Below are positions 46,301 through 58,930 of a DNA stretch of 64,000 nt, one piece after another. The notes beneath the pieces are model-generated. The model saw nothing but the letters and a program-made list of their open reading frames with translations, had not been told where the DNA came from and ran no database searches. The position numbers were made by a program, and so were the translations under genes. The stretch is from Dipetalonema caudispina (Eukaryota > Nematoda > Chromadorea > Rhabditida > Onchocercidae), in the NCBI GenBank assembly GCA_013365325.1, contig JABVXV010000005.1, forward strand, positions 620,001 through 684,000, given 5' to 3'. How positions within the stretch are numbered: the stretch's first letter is position 1; each line of letters begins with the position of its first letter.

Positions 46301-48989
46301 ATGACTGGCTTTAAAATAAAAATACTAACATGATTGGTTTTGTAGGATCGTCACTCCGTGATTTTATCATTTCTGGTGGTAGAGCATACCACCGAAATTG
46401 AAGATTCCAATTGAAGCCACCACGAAATAGTTCAATGCCTTTTTGATATGCGAATGTTCGCTCGTTGATAACATCAATTACAGGACAAACTACTGCTTTT
46501 CTATAAAATATCACTAAAACTTTTAAAACAACAACTGAAATAGACCCACCAAGCATGTTACTTCTGGGCAGGAGAAATAAAATGTTTATTATTTCAAGTA
46601 ATTACCTATTTTCTTTAATTCGTGCCAATAATGGTTCCATCCATCCTTTGGTACATTCACAATGAGAATCCAAGAAAGTTAACACATCTCCTTTTGCTTC
46701 TTTAGCGCCCATCAACCGCGCCCGTATCAAACCGACACGTTCATTCGCTCGGATTACTTTGATATGAGTACCCAATTGAGCAACAAATTTGTCCAATTCA
46801 GCTTTCAAAAATGCTACAAAGTGAACAAAATTGAATGCGAATAATTTTAAAAAGAAGAATTTTACTTCAAACTTTGCATCCATTAAGAATATTTATGGAT
46901 TTAAAAATCATAGATGTATGAGTTAAAAATTACTTCTTGTGCTGAAATCATCGACCAAAATAACTTCCTTCAAATTTTCCCGTGGTGATCTTAAAATAAC
47001 TGACATGACGGTACGCATCAATGTCGAAAATGCCTCATTGTGATAAACGATGATAACACTGGTGGTAGGTAATTCCGAAGAAGCTGAAATTATTGAAACT
47101 TAATTATTTTAATAACAAATCAATAGCAAATGAAGAAATTTTCACATACGTAAATAAGTTTTGGTTCGGCACTGATGTTTACGAATGTCGGGTAAGGATC
47201 GATTTAAAGCTATTCGATCACTCACTACCAAATTGAACTGAAATCTGAGCAATATTGATAAGGATAAATTAGATGATTCTGTTGGTATTCCGATCTTATT
47301 GACAACAAGCAATCTTAGAGCTTCAAATATAAAGATTGGGTTCATACTGATTATAGAACTTGTTATTCATAACGGCAGTTTTTAAAACACCTAAAATACC
47401 TGATTAATGGCAAAGGTATCATCGGAAAGGCGCTCATCCATTTCACTTAATTTAACTGGTTGTCCATCTTCTCCAGCACCAATAATTGGCGCATAATTAT
47501 TTGCATTCAGTTGTTCTGAAGAAACGATGATTGATTATTTCAATTTAATTTTTGAAATACTTGAAAATTAAGAAATTTGAAATTTAACATAAAGCATAAA
47601 CATTGGAAGATACAATGCATTCCTTATCATAACAGCCTTTTCGGACCTTACTGAAACACAATAATTCTTTAAAAGATCAAGAAGCCAAGAATTGAAGCTA
47701 CCTCTATATTGTAGAAAAGATCATTAAAATTCAGTGAAAACTTGCCAGCAGTTAGATTGAAAAGTTTATCCTTGGCAAGATTTCCGTTGTAGTGGCCAAC
47801 AACTATTTGTATTCCTCGACCCAAATATGAATTCTTATCTGTGGATACCACTTCTGCATAATCGGCAATCTAAAGTAATAGGTGCACGGATACGAAATGT
47901 GCTAGTAAACAAATTAATTTATGCTAATTTATATGTATCGAAATATTCACTCATTTCCTCATAAATATTTTACAGTGAGAAACAGTTTCTGTTAGACGAA
48001 TTTTGTATGCATACCATATGACACCTCTAAAAGAGAATATACCATGTTTTGTTCGGGTCACTTAAGGTCATTTGAGGAAAAACTGTCTAGAATTGAAAAT
48101 TTCGAATACGAATTTTTCATCAAATTTCAAAATATGAGATGATATGAACGATGACAATTATACCACAGGACGATTTCACTGACTTAAATTAGCATGGAAT
48201 GCTGCTTCAAATTTATCGTAACTCAAAAATATATTTATTTCCTGTCACCTCTAACCATCTTTCTACTCCTCAATTTTCATTTTCAAAAAAAAAAAAATTC
48301 AAAAGGTAAAACAATGCTTGTTCCATTTCCACATTTCTTTTATGCATGGGCGGTTATTTCAACTCCTATAGCTAATAAAGTTTAACTGCAAATCAAATTA
48401 AGTGGGGATATGCTCAGAAACAGGCATTTATAAATTGAAATTTCGAAATTTAATGAAATGAAATATCAAAATTTGCTAACTGTCAAACAAAAACACAACG
48501 ATGCAAGAGTGATTGCTTGATGATTTTATATTAAATATTAATGGTGAAATTCAAATGATTCTAAACTTTTCAAAATTAATACCAAATGTACTACCCGAAC
48601 TGTTGTACGATACGTCGCCTATGTTAGCGTAGACTATCAATGATAAGACAGAACATTAGTAATCAATAGAATAACGGCAATCATTGAAGTATTTGTGGCA
48701 ATCTATCAATAGCCCAGTAGGCTTCAATAGAAACAAGCAAAGTTGAAAAAGTTCTCATTCCAATTTGTTTTTTTTTTTAAAAAAAAAAAACTTTCGGATT
48801 TTATGGAGTATAAATCAAGTAATTGATTTTAAATGTAAATTCAAAATAGCTAACCTTGTCTTGTATAATTAGGATGGTAATCGTAAGTAGACTCCAACAT
48901 ATTAGAAATGCCAAAATAAATAAGAATGCAAAAAGTAATCTGCGTAATTTACGGCGGTGAAATATAAGCGATAATCGACGGGTAAGCAT
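43332..48989 (-). CDS. polypeptide N-acetylgalactosaminyltransferase (GALNT family)
   Basis: Golgi enzyme that starts mucin-type O-glycosylation by moving GalNAc from UDP-GalNAc to Ser/Thr. Fifteen exons: 48989-48855, 47869-47702, 47515-47400, 47237-47150, 47083-46934, 46813-46606, 46500-46330, 46114-45997, 45709-45526, 45375-45233, 44913-44785, 44757-44647, 44570-44421, 44137-44009 and 43391-43332, about 687 residues. Type II membrane anchor at residues 18-42 after a basic tail. The GT-A domain has [28 protein letters not shown], metal-binding DSH in [32 protein letters not shown] and WGGENIE. A C-terminal ricin lectin follows, with QLW and QQW motifs. The linker [17 protein letters not shown] recalls GALNT11-like members. 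Exons 2 and 3 do not match in phase, so a small exon there was missed. Confidence 0.93.
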
Positions 48990-50753
48990 TAGGGTCAGAA
49001 AAGAACGAATTATTGGACTGATAAAGTTGTTAATGATATAATTGCTGCTGCTAAATAAAAACGATACGGTGGAAGATAAAGGATGAATTGTGGCATGATT
49101 TAGACCAAACAGTCACAATTCAGGCCCAGCTAAATATTTTTGATTCAAAATGTCCTGGAACAAATCAAAACGCATATAAAAACCATAACAAAATTTGTGA
49201 TCAAAATTGCCAGCCGATAAAAATGATAAAAATGTTCACAACAACAAGCATACCCGACATTAACATAACTGATAATGATTACGATTACAGTGATAGTGAT
49301 AAGAAGTAGAGTAATGAAATAAGCCTCGACAATTCAAACTTAATTTTCAAATAAAAATAGATGAAATTTTAAATATTAAAATATTACTTTTGATACTGAT
49401 CGAATGACTTTGCCGGAACAGAGATAGCTTTACTTTTTTTAAATTTATTGGTAAAAAACATTATTTTTTATCAGTAAATGAACTATTACTATCTAACAAC
49501 CAGGAAATTTATCAATCCAACTATTACAGTACTTAATGATGTTTTCGCAATTTTAACAATTTAAATTTTCTCTTCTCTATCTACCAAAAGAAAACCGGAA
49601 ATTTTTGAGTGCTATGACCTATATTCTTTTTAAATTTTAGAAAAAAGATACAGATGTCAACTTAGATATCTTAAATTATTCAATCAATATTGATGATAAT
49701 TATGAAAATCGATAAACTTCCCCTTCATGGTATTTGACATTGAAATTTCGGACTAATCTTTTCTTACTTTGCTCAACCAAAATATTATCTTGATCATGAG
49801 TTATTCTTATACTCTCTTTAAATTGCTTTTTTTAAATGATTTGCCTATTAGTAGACAAAACTTCACTTGACCATTACTGTTATTAATCCATAAATTAATT
49901 AACGACCTAATTTAAATACATCAAAATGATTTTCTCTCTCTCTGCTTACTAAAAGTAGACTTAAAAAAGTGTAGCAGTAATATATGTACAGGCTTATTCA
50001 TGAAAACATGGCAAAATCACCAACTTTCTCAAGTGACCTATTAAATATTAATTCACTTAGTGATATGAATGATGTTAATAATGACTGTATTTCTAGTAGA
50101 AGTTTGGTCTGATGTACGATTCGTAATTAAAGTACACGTACGTATCAACTCAAACTAAAAAGCGGCTCTGCAGGAATTTTGTCATCTTAAGTTGTTCAAA
50201 TAATTCTCGCAGTAGCGGTAATGATGTATTTGCCTGAAGTTAAAAGCAATAATAATTGCTATATTTGTTATTCTTTAATTTAATTTAAATTTTTCGATTA
50301 ATTCGAATGGTTTTCAATGTACTAAATCAATTAACATTTCTGGATAGTTAGCGAATATTATCAAAACTATCGAGTATCGTATTGCAAAATTGATTTCTCA
50401 AATAATATAAGTCCTTTCATTTAATTATTTCTTTACTGATTAAGCTATCATATCTAAATGAATGTTGAATAACAAATGGAGGCTCTCACTAAGATTTCTT
50501 TTAAAAAAAGAAAAAAAAAAACCACAAAAATTGCATATTTGTGAAAATAATGTCAACAAATGGTTGAATTTGGAATATTTGAAGTAGTGAGAAAATCAAA
50601 TTGAAATCGAAGCGCAATTATTTATTCTTTCATTTCCCTATCGGCCATAAGCGACAATCTCTTTTATAGGAGAACATAAAGGTGTAATTGATATCAAACC
50701 AGCCATAAATGACTATGATGAAAGAGGAAGATCGACTTTCGACTCAAAATTCA

Positions 50754-50820
50754 ATGTTTGTGTCTATCCTATCACATTTTTTTGAAATGTGATAGGATTT
50801 AAATGGATAGATACAAACAT
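50754..50820. repeat. imperfect inverted repeat / hairpin
   Basis: The inner stem is 12 perfect base pairs (50768-50779, CCTATCACATTT, with 50785-50796). The outer stem is 14 base pairs with one G-U wobble (50754-50767 with 50807-50820). The right arm carries a 10-nt bulge (50797-50806) and the loop is 5 nt. It could be a structured RNA, a small inverted-repeat element or an insertion scar. Confidence 0.75.
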
Positions 50821-51719
50821 GGAATCAATCCAGTTAAGCAGAAAGGAAGAAGGTAAATAAATTGGATTAATTTTAGCCGGCACATACTTGACATCAGAAT
50901 TAGTGGAATTCATAAATCCGAAATGTTCACCGGTTGATATTTGTAGAGTTATAAACTGCTCAAAAACATTAAATCCTCTGAGGTTCTGATCGTATGTGTT
51001 GGATAATAATATAGCAATTCAATAGTATGTGTGATTTAAAAAATACATTGCTTATAAAAACTATTTTTTGGAATTATTTTATGGAAAAGTCGTAGCACTT
51101 AATGAAATTCATCGTTAAACAATTTAATCTAAGTATTTTGCATATTTATCGAAGCACAGCTCGGATATAAAAATGTAGATATCATCAATATATTTGAAGT
51201 AAAATCTATTACTTCATTGAAATGATTTTTTTTTTTCATCAATTCACTTTGGTAACCATTGTAATTACGATAATTTTTATTATTTATTCTACTATTTTCG
51301 TAAATTTAATTTACTTCTATACGCACAGCAATAATGAAATTTGGAATTTGACGAAATTCTCAAATTATGTTCATCGAAATTTGGTAGATTTCAGGATAGT
51401 AATAAGTGTACATGTGCATATCAAATACTTATTATCAATATAGCAAAGGACAACTGCGCATAAAAATGATAATCAGAATTAACTAATTACAAATGATCGC
51501 TAACGGATAGTTAAAGTTAATGTAATGCACATACCGCCCAATGTAAATTTGATTTGAAATTTCGAAAAAAAAATTCATAATTATTTCAAGTAAATAAAGG
51601 CCTATCCTTATTAATACATAACAATGATAGAAAAGAGAGAAACTTCAGAATTTACAGCACAGGAATACGAGACGACCTCGTGTTGCTGTACACATGCGCT
51701 AAATTTGTATGGGTATTGA

Positions 51720-51801
51720 TATGTAGGTGTGCGTTTGCGCATGTGCATGTGTTTGTGTGTACATGTGTGCATGTGTATGCATGTGTGCATGTGTGTGTAT
51801 G
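51720..51801. repeat. degenerate TG/CATG-rich simple repeat
   Basis: Repeated TGTG, GCATGTG and TGCATG units on the + strand. Low-complexity DNA with alternating purine-pyrimidine character. Confidence 0.85.
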
Positions 51802-52789
51802 TGGTTGCAAGGAGAGAAGTGGAATAGGTGGATAAGAAGGAAAAGGAAGAAAATGGACGACAGTGAATTGTAGGAGAATGGGAATGAATTGATGATGAAC
51901 AGTATGGATGAATGACATATCGGATGGTGATCGTTTGTGATTGTAACCGATGATTGACCGAATGGAACTCATACTCGGGAATGAAGTTGGAGTATCACGG
52001 ATTTTATCCGCCGTGATTTAGACGCAATTTCTCTATTTACTACCAATTACCTCTCTTCTTTTATATCATTACATCATTGAATTCAAAAAAAAGAAATCAA
52101 TCACATATAAATCAGGTTAAAAAAGAAATACTGATTAAGTCACATTTTGGACCTTTTCATTTGAACTGTTGAAATTTCCGATTGGTGATCATTACGCAAC
52201 AAAAAAATACTGTTATTTTATCCTTTCTGAAATAAAAAAATTCTGATAAAAATGTTCCGAGATATATTTCAATAAGCAAATTCCCTTTGTTCCCTATCAC
52301 CTTACCAAAAGTTTTCTTATTCATATTTCTTCGCTGATCAATGGAGTGTCGAATAAAGAGCTATAGTGTATTGAAAATACATCAATTGGGCTATTTAGAA
52401 TTTAATCTGATCACAGTTATCATATCAGTTCAAATTTAGTAATGTTTTCTTAAATCTTATAAGAGTTCAGGTCAAGAATGTTACATTACTTATCTTAATT
52501 TATTTCACTTAAGTTGTTCAAGACTTATCTCTGCCAATTTTTTGTAAGTATTCCAAGAAGACTTCCCTATACCCTTTGAAGATCAAGGTAATATAGTTAT
52601 TTGCAATGATCTGGCCTGAAGTAAGCTATTAACAAAACGTCAGTAGTATCGTGAGTTGCTGATGCTGTTGAATTTTGTGTGGAAATTTTCTCAAAATGTG
52701 AAACAACTAAAAGTGTGGAAATCTTGTTGACCCTAAATTCAAAGTGATTGTTGAGAAATAGCCCGATTTGATACAACTGGAACATTTCA

Positions 52790-53606
52790 TCAGTTTCGAA
52801 AGATCCTGTACGTATCAAAAATGGAAGGGCTTACTTCATCGTTGGGATTATTGATTTGTTGCCCTGAACTTTGAAATTTGTTGAATCGAATTCTGAAGAA
52901 AGCAAAATATTTGAATAAAAGAAATAAGTAGGAAATGCTATCATTTGAGGTTACACAATATCCTGAGGACGGGAAATTCTCAGCTTAGCAGTTAAGTTTT
53001 ATTCCGACCTTCTCGAATTCACAGGTAAACTGCTACGTTCTTTTTTGTGGCGTGACCTTGTTGACATTAACTTTTGGCGCAGTTTAGGATTCACATTTAC
53101 ATCCATTGTTCCTTGATCCTAAAAAATTCACTTATGTCATTCCAAAAGTTTTAATTGTTGAATTTAAAAGTTTGAGACAACTATTATTTTATAAGACTCT
53201 TCTCCAAAATTGTTGAAAAAAAAAACGTTACAATTTCAACACGTGTTTCAAGATATTTCTGCAATGCTTCATTTTCTCGTGCCTAAAAAAGCCTTCATTA
53301 ATATAATATAACCAAAACTACTTTGCAGTAAATAGTTGTTACTGTTATGATAATTAATTTCTGAAGCTCTGTTAAAATTTGTAATTATAATGACGAAATA
53401 AATCTATACGATATCTATAAGCTATCTATTTTCTTCAAATAAACAGTAAAATGAAAAAGGAAGCATTTAAAATGATCAACTGTTTCTATGTCTTCCATTT
53501 CCTTCCTACGACGTTTTACGATCATATAACCAATAATTCCAGCCACTGCCAACACTCCGATCATTATTGCCGATATTACCACAGAATTCCGCACTTCATT
53601 CTTCAT
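52790..53606 (-). CDS. small single-pass membrane protein, 129 residues
   Basis: Four exons (53606-53481, 53282-53232, 53118-53009, 52892-52790) join in phase to 129 residues. Residues 9-30 (VVISAIMIGVLAVAGIIGYM) are a clear membrane segment followed at once by basic KRRRKE, which suggests a short N-terminal outside or lumenal end and a cytoplasmic tail. Then comes a charged helix (ARENEALQKYLETRVEI) and a basic, Ser/Asn-rich tail. I recognise no family. A possible extra 29-nt intron near the 3' end was rejected as too short; reading through gives the stop at 52790-52792. Confidence 0.6.
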
Positions 53607-56600
53607 CCTTTAATTTCTTCCATACTTTTGAATTGGAATTTTCATCGCGAACACAAAATTATTATGAATTTATAGCATAATTAAAATTGGCTCCGAACTT
53701 TTTTTGCTTGCTTATTCATGCCTCACGCTTTATCAACGTATCACCGAAGCATATACGTAAATTTTTATGCCATAAATATATATAGTTGAAACAGTAAAGA
53801 AGTTCCGGAATGAGAAATTTCAAACTGTCTTTTACTTATTCTGCTAAAATCAATTTTTTTTTCTTCCAAAATCCATTGAATTTAAAAAGTGCTACTAACT
53901 TGGAAAAAAAAATTGTTAATCGGATATAATGAATAAACTGCTTGATGTCAACGTAAAAAACTATACTAATCTTATCAATTCTTACCTTGCAAATAAAACC
54001 AAATAGTGAAATATGCAAATTTTAATAGAAAATAATTAAAATATACTTGAAATGCAGTAGAAAACTATTTTTAATGATCAGTAAAAAATTCGTTTTGCAG
54101 AGAGCGTTTGGATTTTTTTATTGGCACTTTTTGCTTCTAGCAATTTGAATTCTTTTTAATCCCTGCAATGCAATGTCAACAAATTTGATTGTCACCTTTT
54201 AACAAAATCATCCCAAATATTAAGCTCTGAATTACTCTCAATGCTCAATTTTCAAATCCTACTGTTTTTTCATTAATTAACACTGCATTATGTGTGATGA
54301 AATGCAGAAGGTTGACTCATTTTTAATTTGATTTAAAATTCTGGCAAGTTACATTATTACAAAAACATTTGTTGAAGATGACAAAGGATTTCCTTGAAAC
54401 AATATTATCCTCGATACTGATCTTCTGAAGTTTAATAAGATCATTTGTTCGAATGATGAATGTTATCTTTACTTCATTTCATTTTAAATATTTGGAAGAT
54501 TCAAATTTCAAAGTAATTATATCGAATTGCTTTTGTTATATGTCAGTACTCTTTACGATAGATTGAAATCTCACAAACCTTCAAATAGCCGTCAAAACTA
54601 TTCAGTCAGAAATCATCTCATAATGTTTGTCAAAAAAGATTTGATGAAATTTATTGGATATCCTCCTGTATGACAATGAATCTTGCACTTTTCTATAATC
54701 TATTTGTGACGAATAAAGACTTGTTTTTCAATTTGTGCACTTTCTGATCTTTCATTTCACATAAATTTCAGCAAATTTTCTTTTTGTCCCTCAAAAAAAT
54801 TTATTAATCGCAAGATGTTCTTGCATTCAGTGATAATTTAACCAAGTTGGATTTCTTGGCTTTGGGCATCAGTGACTTGCAGTAATTAGGTCTGATATTA
54901 TTGTTTTCGTCTTCTCTAAACTCACTGATCATATTGTTAGCATTGCATTTTAGTTGTCTCTTAAGTGAACATTTTCTACTTTTTAACCAAAATTCAGGTC
55001 ATCATTTATTCTTTCAACCTCATTTTCATCATGTCAAATATTATTGTTAAATTGATTTTGGCTCAATTTCTTTTAAATGCATTTATTCGACTTTAAAGCT
55101 TCAAATTATCTTGAATTTTTAAAAAAAGCTTACCAGAAAATTTTAATCCAGTGTATGCCACTTTGTTTTACTTCAAAATATGGCTTATCATTTAAACTTT
55201 TTTATTTTTAAATCATTGTTGACTACTGTGAAAATTTTTATTGCATTTATGCTGGCTCACATTAATCAACCAAATTTCGGTTTTCTAGGCATTCCATGAC
55301 TTTGAATGCCTGCAACAATCGATTTTTCCTAGTGTTAACATTTTTAATTTTCGAAATATTAGAAAAGCTAAAATATGAATAAAGCCTCGCTATGCTGAAC
55401 AATCAATCCATCAAATCGAAACTGGAAGAAATATATTGGCAGTAATGTTATGTGTTAAAATGTAAATGATATGATCATTCCATTTAAAATATGAATAGAG
55501 AAGATATTGCCTTTGCAAAAACTTCATTTCCTCAATGTAATCAATTTCAATTTCAATTACTGACTCATTCGAAGCCCAATCTTTTTCTATGAGATCCTTT
55601 TTTCTTCATTATATCCTTTAGAATTTTCACTTTAATTTTTCTATCCTTGCATTAAAATCCTCATCTAGCCAACAATCGCTTTCAATCTAAATCTCATTAT
55701 TTTATCCTTGATTTGATGGAATTATATTAAAGCAGTACAGTAGAATAGAAAAAGCTAGAAAGGACTCAGGGAAATCCGTTCTGGACATTTGGATCATCTC
55801 ACCTAGGAGAAATATCTCAACACTGTTGTGGAAATCAAGAAAATATTATCTTTACTGTGAATAAAGTATAACATATCACGTCATATGGGATTGATTATAC
55901 CTGATCAAAATTGATAGTTCAGATGTTTACTAAAAAGTGATAGGGAACGTTTGATTGAAATTATTTGTTGGTGTTACTTATGACTTCATTGGTTAATCTA
56001 TCTCTGGGCGAAATGCAATTAAGATGAAAACAGCAACAGAGCTTTGACTTTGACCTTTGGCTTGGCTTCAAATTGGCTTTTCTCGACTTTCTAAATCTAA
56101 TCTTTATTTGCTTTTCTAAGGTAATTAACTTCTCCGAGCTTTCCGAAATCGATATCAGACTTTTAATGAAGGAAATTAGAGAAACAATTGTTGATTAGTT
56201 AACTGAAATTTGGCACTGAGATCATCAACATTTGAAATTAATGTTATCCTATCCAATAACTAACTTCAGAATAATTGACGAGAACCATATAAAATTAAGA
56301 GTGTAAAATCCCTGTTAAAATCAAAAAATCTCAGTGTTGTATCATTGTTTTTAATTCACAATTTTCAATGTTTGGTTTATGAGAAAAAGTTTGCTGTTGC
56401 ATATTACTTCGTTGTCAAAATCGCGTATTCAATAAACCGGAAAGATTTAAACAGGAAAACAGTATTGTTTCATGTTTTTACGCTACTCGAATGGTTTTTC
56501 GATTTAACTACGGAAATTTTCCATAGAGAAACTTGGAAAATTGTAAATCTTTTAGCTGTGAAAAATATAAGATAAATGTGTTCATTCCTTCTTATTTTTT

Positions 56601-58302
56601 TGATTTGGCTCAGAGGAATGATGTAATTTTGGCCAAGTAAGTTGCATTTAACACTTCAGAAACGTTTAGCAAATTATTTTTTAAGACTTTCAAAGGCATG
56701 AATCTTACTGTAGTAGGAGGAAATTACTCTTTAAAATTTCCAAAAGTTTAAGTCTTACTGTATTTCACAAAGAAATCAGCGTTAATTAGGAATGTATCGT
56801 AATTTTTTGAGCTAAAATTGCATTCTGTTTGAATTGCATTTATTGATAGAAATTGAATACTGTATTCTTTTTCTGCATGAGCAAATATCAAACAGGACGA
56901 TAATGCTATCATACGTTGAAAAGAAATCCATATTTTTTGATTACTTCTCAGAGAATTCTCTTTCCTTTTTCCCTTCTGATGTCAAATGAGGCAAATTTGG
57001 ATTGGCATTCCTTAGCTATGCCTAATGTCAACACTTGTTGTGAAGCCAATGTCTGTTTTAAGTAGGGCCAAAATCCCCTGTGAGAAGTTATAAAGTGAAC
57101 TTTTTTTTCCACTCCTTTCTCCCATCTTTCTCGCACACATTCATTTTTCCTTCTCCCCTAAACTTCGGAATTTTCCGATGAAAATTTTAAAGTATTTCAT
57201 ATTCTAATTCTATTTTCAGCTTTCCTCCTTCATTTGAATTTTTTGTTTTTGATACACAGTTGTAGTTGATTCTTGGATAGCAATTTATTTGCAGTAAGAA
57301 GCTTGGGAATAATTACTTTTCATTAATCTTATCATAGCTTAGGGCTGATCTCATAGGCAACTCCTGAAGGAAACTAAATAAAATCTATTTTATGGTTTCC
57401 TTTATAAAGGAAGAAGAATCGGGAAAGAATGCTTCGTTTATAAAAATTCATTTGCAGCCAATTCGAAATAGCAAATGAATTCTGAAGACTTGTAAGTTTT
57501 CCGTGTAGTTTACGGTGTAATTGAAGCGTTTATGAGTCAATCCAACATCACAAGAAAGTATTCGATGCATATTTCTCCGATTTAATTTTTAACGTAATAT
57601 TAAATCGTCATACAGGGCACCACCATTAGTTTGCGGATATTTGCTAAGAACTGACCTCAAATAGTCATTAATAGCTAGTAACGATGTCATCATTTATGTA
57701 AAAATCGATATGACCCTGATTTGTTAGACCTTTGAACGGGTCATTAACTAACTAAAATAATTTTTTTTTCCTGATATTCAAACTAAAAATAACGTTTCCG
57801 GCTGGTTATATTTGATATTGCTTGGAAGAATTTATTTTATTTTTCCTTCTTTTCAGAGGAATAAAGTTACTGCCAGTAGTCAAAATTTAAAAGAAAAAAT
57901 TAAAACTTCACATATTACATAAATTAAATGTTATTTTAGAACTTCTAATTAATTCATGAATTTCATCTCTGAAATGAGCAAGATTGGTGAGAATTAGAAA
58001 AAGATAAAGAGAAAATGATAGAAGAATCTTTTATCTCTGCAGATTACGTTTTTTTGAAAACATTTTGAACTAACGTTGTAGTGGAGGAGGCCAGGTCATA
58101 TGAAAAAAATAAAAGAGATGTGCGTCATCTTGACCCTTTCTACTTCCTGTGATAGTCTAAAATTAGAATGAAAGGTAAGATTATTGCGTCGGATAAGAAG
58201 TATTAAAACATTTCAAGGTGACATTCAATCTTTAGCAAATTGTGTTTCGTGATTTTGTTACCATAAGAAAAATAATTTTTCAGCGTTTCAGGTGAAAATA
58301 CA
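53607..58302. other. long gene-free stretch
   Basis: About 4.7 kb of AT-rich sequence with no supported exon on either strand. The two ORFs above 60 codons here (56345-56575 + and 56948-57136 -) are family-less and unspliced. Confidence 0.45.
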
Positions 58303-58930
58303 ATGATGCGGCAAAACCGGGCCACCATAAACCTTCCTATCACATTTTGTGCTCTCCTGTTTACAGTATTAACAGCTGTTACAGATGCTTATATTTTCGG
58401 AAACAGAAGTAAGTTCATTTTTGTGAAAAATTTAGAAACAGACATAGATTAAGATAAGAAAAATAACAACTAATATCTGGCAGCAGTTAACTGATAACAC
58501 AGCCGATTATTCCCGTAATTTCCTCTTATGTAGACAGATATAACAGTGAATGAATATACTGTTGACCCTATTCAGGTCACATTGAACAAGAATGGTACAT
58601 TAAATATTCCCCTTACACATAATCTATCCATGAAGAGCCGTCGTGATATCCAACGGATGATTTAGGTTTCATAGATATCCTGAGATTAGGCAGAAACTTT
58701 GCTATCAATATAAGGAAGATTAACACAATGAAGCTTTAGATTTTTTTTTTAATACAGAATTTGAAATTACAGACTATATCCGATTTCGTCGACCGGAAGA
58801 TATTTGGGAGCCACCATTTCATACCGTTTTATGCGATAACTATCCAATACGTATACAAACAAATGCGGATCCTGAGAAAATTTGCCGAAATTTTTTGAAT
58901 CAAATGAAGCAAATCAATTACGATCAATAA
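58303..58930 (+). CDS. small secreted peptide or hormone-like protein, 92 residues
   Basis: Two exons (58303-58408, 58758-58930) encode 92 residues. After a short N-terminal tail the segment INLPITFCALLFTVLTAV is a signal peptide core, with cleavage expected near TDA. The mature part, about 62 residues, contains YIFGNR, an aromatic-basic YIRFRRPEDIW and exactly two Cys (VLCDNYP, KICRNF), which could form one disulphide. The RFRR resembles a dibasic processing site but lacks the Gly needed for amidation, so this is not called an FLP. An alternative acceptor 13 bases downstream would change the junction slightly. Family unknown. The start lies 11 nt after a TTTCAG acceptor, and AATAAA at 58948 follows the stop by 18 nt. 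Confidence 0.6.

Larger units (their letters stand above)
48990..52789. other. long intergenic region with hairpin and TG-rich tract
   Basis: Nothing coding is supported over 3.8 kb. The ORF at 49088-49309 (+, acidic Asp/Tyr/Ser tail) lacks splice context. The notable contents are a near-perfect hairpin at 50754-50820 and a TG-rich tract at 51720-51800 (whose complement gives a spurious His/Thr-repeat ORF). Confidence 0.45.

Noticed and set aside
49088..49309. Plus-strand ORF with an acidic Asp/Tyr/Ser tail
   Set aside because: No splice context, no family, and within a gene-poor AT-rich spacer.
51652..51972. Minus-strand ORF with His/Thr/Cys-rich repeats
   Set aside because: It is the translation of the complement of the TG-rich simple repeat; composition explains the open frame.
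52806..52834. A 29-nt intron near the 3' end of the small membrane-protein gene
   Set aside because: Shorter than any spliceable nematode intron I know; reading through gives a stop soon after.
56150..56250. TGAGATCATC, the seed of the bantam/mir-80 family, with partial pairing upstream
   Set aside because: Only 7-8 contiguous base pairs and no conserved sequence beyond the seed; not a convincing precursor.
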